From IMG/VR virus record IMGVR_UViG_3300036831_000050, positions 1 through 64,000 of that record: a stretch of DNA of 64,000 nt; one strand, given 5' to 3'. A program made the translations under genes and the position numbers. This stretch comes from a virus. The notes under the pieces are model-generated. The model was given only the letters and a program-made list of their open reading frames with translations, was not told the origin of the DNA and did no database searches. Positions within the stretch are counted from its first letter, which is position 1. The number at the start of each line of letters is the position of its first letter. Shown piece by piece: positions 28,609 to 37,051 of this stretch.

Positions 28609-29356
28609 ACTGAAGTTAGCGACTTACTACGACAGCGCGCCGCTGCATGTGCTGGCGGAGTACATGCGCGACCGCGTGTGGCTGGACGTGATGACGGGGG
28701 AGGGCCTGCTCAAGCGCGTCCGCATCGTGCAGATCATCGTCGGCCGTCGGGCCGAGCAGGTCGTCTTCAAGCAGCAGTGGCTTGAGGGTGGCGGCAACGT
28801 CATCGAGCTGTGCAAGCAGCGCATCGTCGTGGACGGCTGTAGCATCTGGCAGGTCGGCGTCACGCAGTACACGGTGGACGAGATCGCGCCGTGGGGGGCA
28901 GCGAAGCTAGAGGTGGTCGATGTGGGCGAGCAGTTCGATGACGTGATGCGTCAGCTCGTCGTGGAGGCAGTGCTGGAGTGCACCGAGGAAATCTTCAAGG
29001 TCAAGCGCGACAAGCTCCTCCAGACGAGTGGGGACTGGCGCGAGTGTCACCATCGACACCAGGCCATTCTTGTCATCTACGAGATGACTGACTACAGGCC
29101 CGCCGATCTCTGCAAGAACGTCTTTGGCTACGCTTCGCAGGGGCCGTGGTTGACGGCCAGGGGCAAGTGTCAGAAGCCGCAGAACTACCACACTGCGTAT
29201 GGGCAGGAGTATTACCAGCGACGATTGGCGCAGGCCGAGGGCATGGTCAAGGCCGTGCGACAGATCGGCAAAGCCGCCGACAGGCGACTCAACGCGCGCT
29301 ACCGGCGCCCCGAGAGCTGTCCGTTCCCCCAGGACTACAAGCCGGTGCTCCGCTGA
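28601..29356 (+). CDS. hypothetical protein in the recombination block
   Basis: The 251-residue protein overlaps its upstream neighbour by eight bases. The N-terminal half is strand-rich (VVFKQQWLEGGGNVIELCK), and the C-terminal half has helices and a basic end (KAADRRLNARYRRPE). The start codons contain one dispersed dyad copy (AACTGAAGTT). The family was not recognised. Confidence 0.6.
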   Translation: MAELKLATYYDSAPLHVLAEYMRDRVWLDVMTGEGLLKRVRIVQIIVGRRAEQVVFKQQWLEGGGNVIELCKQRIVVDGCSIWQVGVTQYTVDEIAPWGAAKLEVVDVGEQFDDVMRQLVVEAVLECTEEIFKVKRDKLLQTSGDWRECHHRHQAILVIYEMTDYRPADLCKNVFGYASQGPWLTARGKCQKPQNYHTAYGQEYYQRRLAQAEGMVKAVRQIGKAADRRLNARYRRPESCPFPQDYKPVLR

Positions 29357-29640
29357 TGGACAGCGCCCAGACGTACAGAGCTTTCACCCGCGCCCGTGAC
29401 CTCCGCCTGGCCGACCTGCACTACGACGGGACCTACAAACTGACACGCGGGGGCAGGGACTTCCTCGACATGGTGGACTTCCTGCGCTCGATAGACGACC
29501 GCGCGGGGGCCGCCAGCTCTTCGTCGCCTTTGGCGGCAGGCTCGGAGCAGGCGGCACCCCAACGCGGCGGCACACCGAGGGGCACACGCCAGGGGGATGA
29601 TCGCCCGACGGCGCGCGGTGCGCGGAGTAAGCGTACATGA
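29356..29640 (+). CDS. small protein with disordered tail, unknown
   Basis: The ATG shares its A with the previous TGA. The 94-residue product has a 45-residue ordered N-terminus (FTRARDLRLADLHYDG) and a polar Ser/Arg/Gly tail. Coupled start and ATGA overlap at its end support coding. No function visible. Confidence 0.55.
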   Translation: MDSAQTYRAFTRARDLRLADLHYDGTYKLTRGGRDFLDMVDFLRSIDDRAGAASSSSPLAAGSEQAAPQRGGTPRGTRQGDDRPTARGARSKRT

Positions 29641-29843
29641 AGCTGCGGAGCCACCTACGGCGCGTCTTGAGTCGGCACGTAGTGCTGCACACCAGCGTCG
29701 CCCTGGACATGGTGAACCGACCCTACTTCACGGTCTACCGCGACACCGATCTCATTGGCGTGGGCCTGTCCTGGGGCAACCGACTGAGTGACCCCGTGTG
29801 GTCCATCGACATCGAGCTGTGGAGGAGACCGATCAAGCTATGA
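29637..29843 (+). CDS. small basic protein, unknown
   Basis: The 68-residue product begins KLRSHLRRVLSRHVVLHTS and continues with beta strands (YFTVYRDTDLIGVGLSWG). It is linked by ATGA overlaps to both neighbours. Function unknown. Confidence 0.6.
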   Translation: MKLRSHLRRVLSRHVVLHTSVALDMVNRPYFTVYRDTDLIGVGLSWGNRLSDPVWSIDIELWRRPIKL

Positions 29844-31069
29844 AGCTGCCCAACAACAGCATCGGCATCTCGGACATCATCAACTACCGAGAGTGTCCGC
29901 AGCGCATGGCGTTCAACATGCGCCGTCACATCGAACTGCCGGAGAGACTTCAGCTCGAACCCGGCGAGCGCGACGAGCCACCTGGGCACACCAACTGGAC
30001 CAATGCCTACGGGTCGGCCATTCACGACGCGATGCACCTCGTTGACAAGGAAGGTCTCACCCATGAGCAGGCGATTCACGAAGTGATGCTGCGCTGGGGG
30101 ACCTACCTTGACCCCGGCGACATCGACCAGTTACGGGACGACTTGAGTCTGTTCGAGAAGCGCCGTCCGCTCGGCGTCACTCTCGTCGGCTCGGAGATGG
30201 AGGCGCGAGTCCCGCTCTTCGCCCATGAGACCGAGGGCCAAATCTACTTCCGGTTCCGCATCGACGCGCTACACCGCCTGATCGCGAACCCCGGCATCTT
30301 CCTGCACCGCGACTACAAGTCGAGCAAGTGGCGCAAGTCACCGGCCGAGGTGCACTCAGACCCACAGATGTGGTCGTACAACTGGGGCATACATGAGTGG
30401 TTCCCCGAGTGCCAGTTCCTCCAGCAGACCTACGACCAGCTCCGCTTCGGTGAGGTGCCGACCAGCAAGAACGACGCGCAGCGGGCCACGATCAAGCAGT
30501 GGCTCATCGAGAACGTCCGCGTCATCATGGCGGACGAGACCTACAAGCCGAAGCAGAACGACTTTTGCCGCTACTGCCCGCTCGTTGTCACGTGCCGGGA
30601 GACACAGCGCGCCACTGACTACTGGAAGGGGCGCCTGGCACTGACTGCGCCGCTGACGAAGGAAGGTCGCAAAGTGCGGGTCGCGTTCGAGGCCGAGGGC
30701 GAGGAGCTGGCGCGCGTCGTGCGCGAGGAGCTGCCGAAGATGAGCGGCACCCGCAAGCACATCGAGCATGTTGAAAAGGTGTTGAAAACTATGTTGGCAG
30801 AGATGTCGATAGAGCAGCGCCAGGAGCTTGGCTGGCAGCTCAAAGACCGCCGCAGTAAGACGATTCCGCCCGACGGACTGCGCGAGCTGCACGCGATGAT
30901 GGGTGACACCTTCTACCAACTTGTCAACATGTCGATGTCAACACTGGAGGAGCACACCGGCAAGCCGAAGAAGGGCGAGCCAGTGCCCGCCGAACTTGAG
31001 GTGGCCCGTAACTGGCAGACCGAGGAGGTGACCGGGACCAACCTCGTCCCTGCAAACAGCGAGGACTAG
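29840..31069 (+). CDS. Cas4/RecB-like PD-(D/E)XK exonuclease with Fe-S cysteines
   Basis: The 409-residue protein starts at the ATGA overlap at 29840. It shows nuclease motifs in order: His62 (GSAIHDAMH), Glu119/Glu121 (GSEMEARVP), Asp142 (FRFRIDALH) and the DYKSSK motif with Asp158 and Lys160. Cys19 (YRECP) plus Cys243, Cys246 and Cys252 (FCRYCPLVVTC) match the one-plus-three cysteine spacing of AddB/Cas4 iron-sulphur nucleases. It probably resects duplex ends to feed the annealing protein. The C-terminal 140 residues are helical and may bind a partner. Confidence 0.8.
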   Translation: MKLPNNSIGISDIINYRECPQRMAFNMRRHIELPERLQLEPGERDEPPGHTNWTNAYGSAIHDAMHLVDKEGLTHEQAIHEVMLRWGTYLDPGDIDQLRDDLSLFEKRRPLGVTLVGSEMEARVPLFAHETEGQIYFRFRIDALHRLIANPGIFLHRDYKSSKWRKSPAEVHSDPQMWSYNWGIHEWFPECQFLQQTYDQLRFGEVPTSKNDAQRATIKQWLIENVRVIMADETYKPKQNDFCRYCPLVVTCRETQRATDYWKGRLALTAPLTKEGRKVRVAFEAEGEELARVVREELPKMSGTRKHIEHVEKVLKTMLAEMSIEQRQELGWQLKDRRSKTIPPDGLRELHAMMGDTFYQLVNMSMSTLEEHTGKPKKGEPVPAELEVARNWQTEEVTGTNLVPANSED

Positions 31070-31073
31070 CCCC

Positions 31074-31102
31074 TTGAAACCACCCGGCGCTCGCGCTAGG
31101 GT
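31074..31102 (+). promoter_or_regulatory. candidate promoter of the replication operon
   Basis: TTGAAA (31074-31079) and TAGGGT (31097-31102) are separated by 17 bases. Transcription would start near 31109 and leave a 195-base leader before the HTH protein. This is the best sigma-70-like match seen in the window. Confidence 0.6.
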
Positions 31103-31303
31103 GGCCGCAGACAGGGACAAGCCCCCTGCGACCGGAGAGTCTGGCGGACACCGGAAGCACGGGACCTGTCCTGGGATGATGCGAAACCGAGGCAGATGCA
31201 GGCTATTCGTGCCGTACCTTCAGGCCGTCCGTGGCCCGTTCTGCATCGGTGTCCGAACCAGTGTACCGAAGGCCACAACAGTGGTCAAGAGGAGGGAGAG
31301 AGT
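31103..31303 (+). other. long 5' leader of the HTH replication gene
   Basis: About 200 bases separate the promoter from the GTG start. One in-frame ATG at 31196 lies in it with weak GAGG upstream, so an N-terminally longer form (345 residues) is possible. No clear hairpin terminator was found. It may hold regulatory RNA. Confidence 0.4.
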
Positions 31304-32233
31304 GTGAGCTGGGAAGCGTTAGGGCGCGTGTGGGAGAGGGAGATCACCCCCGCCGCCCGCAAACTTGTCGCCGTGGCCATCGCAGACGCGGCGAGCGAGG
31401 AGTGTGTGTGTTGGCCAAGCCACAAGAGTCTCGCAACGAAGTGCTCACTCAGCGTTGACAGTGTGCGCGGGCACCTCCGGGCCTTGGAAGATGAGCAGGT
31501 CATCGAGAAAGAGTCGCGCGTCCGAGAGAACGGGTCGCAGACTTCCAACACCTATGTCATCTTGCGGGCGCCGGACGATTCACCCCCCGGAGCCGGTTCA
31601 CAGGGGGGTGTGGACGGGTCCACAGGGGGGGGTGTGAACGGGTCCACCCCCCAGAACCACCATGAAGAACCACCAGAGAACCCCACAGACGGTGCGGAGG
31701 GGGTGGGCGACGGGCGGCTGTTCGACTCCGACCCCGTGGCCGAGGTGTTCGAGCACTACAAGGTCACCGTCCCTGGCAAGGCCGACTCCCGACTGACCCA
31801 GCCGACGCGGAAGCTCATCAAGCGCGCCCTGGACGAGCGTCCTATCGACCGACTCAAGTTGGCCATCAACGGCCTCGCCGTCAGCCAGCACCACATCGAC
31901 GGCGGCTGGCTCGGCATTCAGTACGCCATCGGCAAGGTCAAGCAGAGCGAGACCCCCGGCGACCGCATCGACATGATGGCCGCCAAAGCGCCTGCTCAGT
32001 CCAACAGTTCAGACGGTGGGGTCACAGTTGACGAGCTGCTGCGCACTGTTCCGTCCGACCGCCACTGGATCATTCGGGACACGATGAGTCTGGTCATCGC
32101 CGCCATCAAGCGCGGCGAGCGCGCCGAGCGCGAGGAGGAGATGTTGCGTCGTTCCCCAGGAGTCGAGCCGATCATCGTGACCGCCAGGGTGGACCAGCCG
32201 CCCGAGTTCAAGGGGTGGAGGCGGGTGTCATGA
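31304..32233 (+). CDS. helix-turn-helix replication initiator-like protein
   Basis: The 309-residue product uses a GTG preceded by GGAGGGAG (31291-31298). Residues 1-90 form a winged-helix of the HTH_36/replisome-organiser type (CWPSHKSLATKCSLSVDSVR, then GHLRALEDEQVIEKESRVRE). A Gly/Pro linker and a DnaD-like helical C-terminus (VAEVFEHYKVTVPG, TRKLIKRALDER) follow. It lies three genes before a DnaB-type helicase and may bind the origin and load the helicase. The origin itself is not defined. Confidence 0.65.
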   Translation: MSWEALGRVWEREITPAARKLVAVAIADAASEECVCWPSHKSLATKCSLSVDSVRGHLRALEDEQVIEKESRVRENGSQTSNTYVILRAPDDSPPGAGSQGGVDGSTGGGVNGSTPQNHHEEPPENPTDGAEGVGDGRLFDSDPVAEVFEHYKVTVPGKADSRLTQPTRKLIKRALDERPIDRLKLAINGLAVSQHHIDGGWLGIQYAIGKVKQSETPGDRIDMMAAKAPAQSNSSDGGVTVDELLRTVPSDRHWIIRDTMSLVIAAIKRGERAEREEEMLRRSPGVEPIIVTARVDQPPEFKGWRRVS

Positions 32234-32592
32234 GTCATGGCAGCGACCCGCTCAGCACGGGCTTCGAGAACCGGAAGAATGCCTACTGGTGCCCGGAGTG
32301 TCATGGCTACGTCGTGACCATCGACTTGGACGAGGGTGTCACACCGATGTTCCTGGCCTGCCGCGTCCTGGGTGAACCGAAGGACCCGGCCAACACGTGC
32401 ACCGGCCGGATGCACTCGATGATGTACCCCGAGGAGCCGTGGCCAGCCGAGGACGGCTACGGCAACCCGATTCCCACCGTGCCGACCTGGGAGTGGTACA
32501 TGCCCGACGCCGCCGAGCTGCGGAAGATGGGCCGCGAGGGCCGAGAGCACGCACGCAAGGGCGGCCTGTCACTGAGGCAGCGCAATGCGTGA
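32230..32592 (+). CDS. zinc-ribbon protein, unknown
   Basis: The product has 120 residues and starts at the ATGA overlap. CPEC at residues 21-24 pairs with later cysteines in FLACRV and ANTCTG, suggesting a four-Cys zinc site. A Pro/Trp-rich middle and a basic C-terminus follow. Eight-base overlap with the next gene. It may be a nucleic-acid-binding accessory of the replisome. Confidence 0.6.
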   Translation: MSHGSDPLSTGFENRKNAYWCPECHGYVVTIDLDEGVTPMFLACRVLGEPKDPANTCTGRMHSMMYPEEPWPAEDGYGNPIPTVPTWEWYMPDAAELRKMGREGREHARKGGLSLRQRNA

Positions 32593-33097
32593 CGTGAACT
32601 TCGGCTACTGGGTCGAGCGCAGCTTGGCCAACATGGGCGTCGGCCCGCTGGACGGCCCTGTCATCTTCGGCAGTGCTGTCATGAAGCTGCACGGTCTCAA
32701 GGACGAGATCGGGGACGTGGACCTGTTCGTAACACCGAGCGCCTATCACCGGCTGCGCGGCCAGGGGTGGGAGGAGCTGCGGCCCGTACCGGAGGACCCG
32801 CCGTTCCTAGAGGCGCAGTCGATCATCGAGCGCACCCTGTCAGCCGCCAAGGTCATGGACTTCCACGCCTTCCACGCATGGACCAGCCGCGACGCCTGGC
32901 TGGACCTGCCCGAGGCGGTGGCGACGGCCGAGCGCGTCTGCGGCCTGATGTGCGTGCGACTGGAGTTGGTCGCTAAGTGGAAGCAGGAGGCGTTGACGTG
33001 GTGTGTCAAGCACGGCGTCGAGATTCCCGGCTCACCGTGGGAGAAGCACATCGCAGACCTGAACACGCTGGTCGGGGCGGGGGTGACACCAGCATGA
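32585..33097 (+). CDS. nucleotidyltransferase-fold protein
   Basis: The 170-residue protein has the signature PVIFGSAVMKLHGL then EIGDVDLFVT. This is the GS-x-DxD arrangement of the polymerase-beta-like nucleotidyltransferase fold, with Asp44 and Asp46 as metal ligands. Similar phage proteins occur in replication modules; the substrate is unknown. It is coupled to the helicase by an ATGA overlap. Confidence 0.65.
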   Translation: MRDVNFGYWVERSLANMGVGPLDGPVIFGSAVMKLHGLKDEIGDVDLFVTPSAYHRLRGQGWEELRPVPEDPPFLEAQSIIERTLSAAKVMDFHAFHAWTSRDAWLDLPEAVATAERVCGLMCVRLELVAKWKQEALTWCVKHGVEIPGSPWEKHIADLNTLVGAGVTPA

Positions 33098-34485
33098 GCG
33101 AGATCATGGCCATGCCGATCAACCGCGAGGCCGAGTGGTCTGTCATCGCTCGCATGCTCAACCAGCCTGACATCATCGGTGAGATCATCGGCGTGCCCAT
33201 CGAGCAGCAGGACTTCTCCGACGGCGACACGCGGCTTCTCTACGCAACTTGTGTTGAGCGGTACTACAGCGGTCAGCCCGTTGACCCGCTCATCGTGGGC
33301 GAGGTGGTGCGCGAAGACCTGGCGGCTGCGTGGGGCATGACCGACAGTCGTGGGGTGTCCGGTCAGCTCGTCCAGCGTGTCCGGCAGGCCGAGGTGGGCG
33401 GCAACGTGCTGGACCACGCGGCGCTCGTCAAGCGGCTCTCGGTGGCACGCCAGCTAGACATGGTGTGCTTCCAGGCGATCACCCAGCTCCGCGACGGCCA
33501 ACTGACACCCGAGGAGGTGGCCGACCAGCTCTCCACCGAGGCCCTACAGATCACGGCAGGCTCGCTGCGGCGCTCCGAGCTACTGGGGTGGATGGACGTG
33601 GGCCGTCAGTACGCCATTCAGCTCGAACGGATCATGAAGGCCAGGCAGCAGGGCATCGAGATCGGCGTCTACACCGGCCACTCGTTCATCGACAAGTGGA
33701 CGCAGGGCATCGGTCCCGGCGAGCTGTGCTTCCTGGCGGGAGACCCCGGCGTGGGCAAGACGGCGGTTGCGTGGTCGGCGGCGATGGGTTTCGCCCGACG
33801 GCAGATGCAGCGTAAGCCCGAGCAGCGCGTTGGCACGCTGATGCTGTCCATGGAGATGAACCTGTTTGGGTCCACGATGCGCATGGTCCAGTCACTTACA
33901 GGGATCGACGGCGGCAAGCTGCGGACCGGCGACCTGACACGCGACGAGTTCCACCACATCTTGCGCGAGTGGAAGAACCGCGAGCAGCTACCCATGCACT
34001 TCAACTTCGCCAGCAACTTCAGGCTGTCACAGATGCGGGCGCTCATCACCGAGGCCATTCGCAAGGCGAACATCGGCTTCGTTGTCATCGACCACTTCCG
34101 CATGATCGACACCGACCGGCGCTACACCAACCCCAATCAGGAGGACGAGGCCAAGGTCCGCTTCCTGAAGGAATCGTTGGCCAAGGACTTGAACATCGCC
34201 GTGCTCTGCCTGGCGCACACTGTGAAGGTGGGGCGTGGTCAGGGCGGCGAGTCACCCAAACCAAGACTGTCAGACCTTCGAGGCTCAGGTCAGGTGTCAG
34301 CGCACGCCGACTTCGTGGGCTTCATGTGGAACCCCAGCAAGTACATGTCAGAAGAGGCACGGTACGAGATGGGGCTACTCCGTGACAACGAGATGGAGCT
34401 GTCATGGGAGAAGAGCCGCTTCGGACCAGGCGGTAGTGAGAAGTTCCTGTTCGAGGCAGACAAAATGCGGGTGCTACCCGCCTAA
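33094..34485 (+). CDS. DnaB-type replicative helicase
   Basis: The 463-residue protein has an N-terminal helical domain (1-160) and a RecA-like motor. Walker A GDPGVGKT is at 216-223, then LSMEM near 252. Walker B FVVIDHF has Asp333, and CLAHTVKVGR is near 372. The H4-type stretch LSDLRGSGQVSAHADFV lies near 392-408. All classical superfamily-4 motifs are present, so it should be an active hexameric helicase moving 5' to 3'. The HTH protein upstream may load it. Confidence 0.9.
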   Translation: MSEIMAMPINREAEWSVIARMLNQPDIIGEIIGVPIEQQDFSDGDTRLLYATCVERYYSGQPVDPLIVGEVVREDLAAAWGMTDSRGVSGQLVQRVRQAEVGGNVLDHAALVKRLSVARQLDMVCFQAITQLRDGQLTPEEVADQLSTEALQITAGSLRRSELLGWMDVGRQYAIQLERIMKARQQGIEIGVYTGHSFIDKWTQGIGPGELCFLAGDPGVGKTAVAWSAAMGFARRQMQRKPEQRVGTLMLSMEMNLFGSTMRMVQSLTGIDGGKLRTGDLTRDEFHHILREWKNREQLPMHFNFASNFRLSQMRALITEAIRKANIGFVVIDHFRMIDTDRRYTNPNQEDEAKVRFLKESLAKDLNIAVLCLAHTVKVGRGQGGESPKPRLSDLRGSGQVSAHADFVGFMWNPSKYMSEEARYEMGLLRDNEMELSWEKSRFGPGGSEKFLFEADKMRVLPA

Positions 34486-34498
34486 CGAGAGGAGCAGC

Positions 34499-35407
34499 AT
34501 GGAAGGTTCAGACCCATTCGCGCAGGTCGAGACAACGGGAGAGAACGACCCGTTCGCCGGGACCGAGTTCGGTGACTTCGAGCAGCATGAGCCGACGACC
34601 GACGGCGACGGTGAGGCAAGCGGCGAACTGAAGACCGTCGATAAGGAAGGCAACGAGGTGGCGCCAGGCCAGGCCGCCCCGGCGCACGCCCCGAACGACG
34701 GCGCCCAGAGCGGCACGCAGACAGAACCGGCCGCCCAGCCCACCAGCGAGGTGGACGTGCAGCCCCAGGCCGCCCCTGCGCCCGCTGAGGTGGCCCAGGA
34801 GGCCACGCCGGACCCTACGCCGTCCTCGCCGGAACCGTCGCCCGCAGCAACGCCCGACGCTTCGCCGCAGCCTGGGGAGCCTGCGCCGAGCGAACCGGCC
34901 GCTGCCGCTGCGCCGAGCGGGGAAAGCACCCCGGCTTCTACCGAGGCGACGAATGGTGCTTCGGCGGAGCAGACGGGGGGTGACCAGGGCGACCCTACCC
35001 CAGCCTCGCCCGCGCAGCCTTCACCCGCCGCAACGTCCGACTCGTCCTCCAGCGAGTCGAGCGACGTGGAGGACGCACCGCTCCCTGAGGAGCCGAAGGA
35101 CAAGCGCGGTCGGGCAACGGCGCGGCGGTATGTCATCTTGCGTGTCGATGGACCGGGCAAGTTCACCCAGGTCCACTGGTACGAGAGTGCCGACGGCAAG
35201 ATGCTGACCAAGCGCGAGCCTGGCAGCAAGCGTCAGACGGTGGCGCTGTGTAAGAACGCCGAGGACGCCCTGAAGGTCGGCTTCGCGGCGTGCGGCGGAC
35301 CGCAGGATGGTGTCAACCTCGTCGCCACTGCGGCCCTGCACTTCCAGCCGAAGGTGGTCAAGCCCCTGCCCCCCGAGCCGTCGAAGCAGCGGCTTCAGAT
35401 CAGCTAG
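34499..35407 (+). CDS. acidic disordered-linker protein with C-terminal domain
   Basis: The product has 302 residues. The ATG at 34499 follows GAGAGGAGC. Residues 1-60 are acidic and contain two DPFA motifs (SDPFAQ, NDPFAG). Residues 60-200 are a Pro/Ala/Glu/Ser low-complexity linker. Residues 205-295 form a small domain (ARRYVILRVDGPGKFTQVHW) that could bind nucleic acid or a replisome partner. A further DPFA ends the histone-like protein encoded at 40326. Function unknown. Confidence 0.6.
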   Translation: MEGSDPFAQVETTGENDPFAGTEFGDFEQHEPTTDGDGEASGELKTVDKEGNEVAPGQAAPAHAPNDGAQSGTQTEPAAQPTSEVDVQPQAAPAPAEVAQEATPDPTPSSPEPSPAATPDASPQPGEPAPSEPAAAAAPSGESTPASTEATNGASAEQTGGDQGDPTPASPAQPSPAATSDSSSSESSDVEDAPLPEEPKDKRGRATARRYVILRVDGPGKFTQVHWYESADGKMLTKREPGSKRQTVALCKNAEDALKVGFAACGGPQDGVNLVATAALHFQPKVVKPLPPEPSKQRLQIS

Positions 35408-35409
35408 GC

Positions 35410-35604
35410 ATGGCCTCTGCACGGCAGCGTAGGCGGCGACTTGAGATGGCCCGTAACCACCAAGCCGCTCAGGATCGCCGTCTACGCGCCGCGCTCGATG
35501 AGCTGCCCGCCGTCGTGTCACCAAAGGCGATGGTGCAGCACATGGAGGAGCGCGGCTTCGAGCGAGACATGATGACCGGCAAATGGAGAGCGAGGCGCAG
35601 ATGA
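35410..35604 (+). CDS. small basic protein, unknown
   Basis: The 64-residue protein is strongly basic at both ends (RQRRRRLEMARNH, WRARRR) with a helical middle (AALDELPAVVSPKAMVQHM). It starts two bases after the previous stop and overlaps the next gene by four bases. DNA binding is plausible from charge only. Confidence 0.55.
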   Translation: MASARQRRRRLEMARNHQAAQDRRLRAALDELPAVVSPKAMVQHMEERGFERDMMTGKWRARRR

Positions 35605-35939
35605 TCGGACGCAGAAACGGATGGCCCGTCGTGGACGGCGAGCCTGTCAAGCCGTACGAGTTGCCCGACGACCCCGCAGGCAACCAGCGAGAGCTACTAC
35701 GGATGGCTCGCGAGGAGCAGAGGCGCATGGAGCGCGACCGCTCACTCTTCAGGCGCGGTGTTCGGGCGGTGGTCAAGGGGATCAACGCCCGCAAGGGTCG
35801 GGGGTTCGAGGTGACACTGCTCCGTCGCTGGACGCTGGAGTGTCACCGTCTAGCCACCAGCGGCGGCGAGAAGTTCCGCGTCGAGCTGTACCGCCGCCTG
35901 AAGTGGGACCTGAACGTGGAGTTCTGGAGGAGCCGATGA
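35601..35939 (+). CDS. basic helical protein, unknown
   Basis: The 112-residue product uses the ATGA start at 35601. It has many Arg residues in helices (LLRMAREEQRRMERDRSLFR) and a C-terminal amphipathic section. Both ends overlap neighbours. Nucleic-acid binding is plausible, but no family was recognised. Confidence 0.6.
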   Translation: MIGRRNGWPVVDGEPVKPYELPDDPAGNQRELLRMAREEQRRMERDRSLFRRGVRAVVKGINARKGRGFEVTLLRRWTLECHRLATSGGEKFRVELYRRLKWDLNVEFWRSR

Positions 35940-36322
35940 ACGGCACGTACGCAGAGAAGGTCTCTACGGACAGACTCCAAGTGGACAGTTACCGTGTGCG
36001 ACGGTGGACGCGCTTCACGCCAGGCAGGCCCGCCGAGCGCAAGGACCGCGAGGCGCATCTGGCGCGGGCCTCGCTGCTCATGACGACCAAGATGGCCGAC
36101 ACCATTCCCGACATGAAGGGCAAGGTGGAGCAGGTCCGCGTCAACGGCGAGCCTGAGCTGCTGTTCGAGATCACCGTGCTGGCCACCGACGAGGACGACG
36201 CCAGGAAGCGCGCCCTCTACCGCTTCGAGCGGGTGCTGACCACCAGGATTCCCACCGGGCCGAGGCAGAGTGTGACACTCAGGCCGCCGTGGGGCAAGCT
36301 GGAGGTGGACAAGCAGTCATGA
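35936..36322 (+). CDS. hypothetical protein
   Basis: The 128-residue protein carries a basic N-terminus and a central strand-helix section (LLFEITVLATDEDDARKRAL). It is linked by four-base overlaps on both sides. It was not recognised; it belongs to the replication operon by position. Confidence 0.6.
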   Translation: MNGTYAEKVSTDRLQVDSYRVRRWTRFTPGRPAERKDREAHLARASLLMTTKMADTIPDMKGKVEQVRVNGEPELLFEITVLATDEDDARKRALYRFERVLTTRIPTGPRQSVTLRPPWGKLEVDKQS

Positions 36323-36780
36323 CAGACCAGCGCCAGGGCGGGAAGGACATGAAGCTGAAGATCGCGGCGTGCCGTCAGGTCTACAGCGGTGTCAACCGGC
36401 GCGGCGATTCGTACACCATCTACGAGGTGGAGGCGCACCGCGCACAGGACGGAGTGAAGATCAACCAGAAGCTCCGCTCGTTCACGGCGCTGGCCATCGG
36501 CCAGGAGATCGAAGTGACGGTCGTGCCGTTCAACTCAGAGCAGCACGGCCGGAGCTTCACCCTGTACCCGAAGAACTCGAAGGGAGGGGTCAGCACGACC
36601 GACCAACTCAACGAGCTGAAAGAGCAACTGGACGAGGCGTTCAGCCGGATTGCCAAGCTGTCACAGCGGGTGGGCGCGCTAGAGGGGGCGCACCGCACCG
36701 AGACCGTGGCCGAGGTGAACGCTGGCGGGTCCGTCCAGAGTCGGGCGGCCCAGAACTTCGGAGATGACCCAGGTTTCTGA
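36319..36780 (+). CDS. single-stranded DNA-binding protein candidate
   Basis: The 153-residue protein has a beta-rich N-terminus (KLKIAACRQVYSGVN, SYTIYEVEAHRAQDG, EIEVTVVPFN, SFTLYPK) that could form an OB fold. A coiled-coil linker (QLNELKEQLDEAFSRI) follows, and the extreme C-terminus is NFGDDPGF. The acidic Phe-ended tail resembles the DDDIPF tail of bacterial SSBs, which docks partners. Position after helicase and nuclease genes fits. It is a reasoned candidate rather than a firm match. Confidence 0.5.
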   Translation: MTDQRQGGKDMKLKIAACRQVYSGVNRRGDSYTIYEVEAHRAQDGVKINQKLRSFTALAIGQEIEVTVVPFNSEQHGRSFTLYPKNSKGGVSTTDQLNELKEQLDEAFSRIAKLSQRVGALEGAHRTETVAEVNAGGSVQSRAAQNFGDDPGF

Positions 36781-37004
36781 TGGCTGGCGAGGTGGTTAGA
36801 ACCGAACTGGCGTCGCTCCGTGACGACATCGAGCGCGTCCGTGGCACCGAAGAGGTGGACGACGAGGAGCTGGCCCGCTGGGTGTCGGTCCTCGATGACG
36901 CACTGCTGCGGCTGGGCGGTCGCCCCTGCCCTGAGTGTGGTGGGCAGATGGAGTACAGCGCCACACTCCAGGCCCACGTCTGCCACCACTACGAGTCCGG
37001 CTAA
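36780..37004 (+). CDS. zinc-finger protein, small
   Basis: The product has 74 residues. A helical Glu/Asp-rich half leads to RPCPECGGQM and HVCHHYESG, so Cys50, Cys53, Cys67 and His residues may bind zinc. The ATG shares the A of the previous TGA. Function unknown. Confidence 0.6.
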   Translation: MAGEVVRTELASLRDDIERVRGTEEVDDEELARWVSVLDDALLRLGGRPCPECGGQMEYSATLQAHVCHHYESG

Positions 37005-37013
37005 GGACCAGAC

Positions 37014-37042
37014 TTCAGTTCCGTCGTCGGCCGTGCTAAGCT
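37014..37042 (+). promoter_or_regulatory. promoter of the sigma-factor gene
   Basis: TTCAGT (37014-37019), 17 bases, then TAAGCT (37037-37042) preceded by TGC, an extended -10. The ATG at 37052 would be at the transcription start, so the message is probably leaderless; no ribosome site is present. The -35 overlaps the dyad ACTTCAGT. Confidence 0.6.
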
Positions 37043-37051
37043 CCCGCTCGG

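Noticed and set aside
31196-31303. Longer N-terminus for the HTH replication protein
   Set aside because: The upstream ATG has only a weak GAGG, while the GTG at 31304 has GGAGGGAG and begins at the winged-helix domain.
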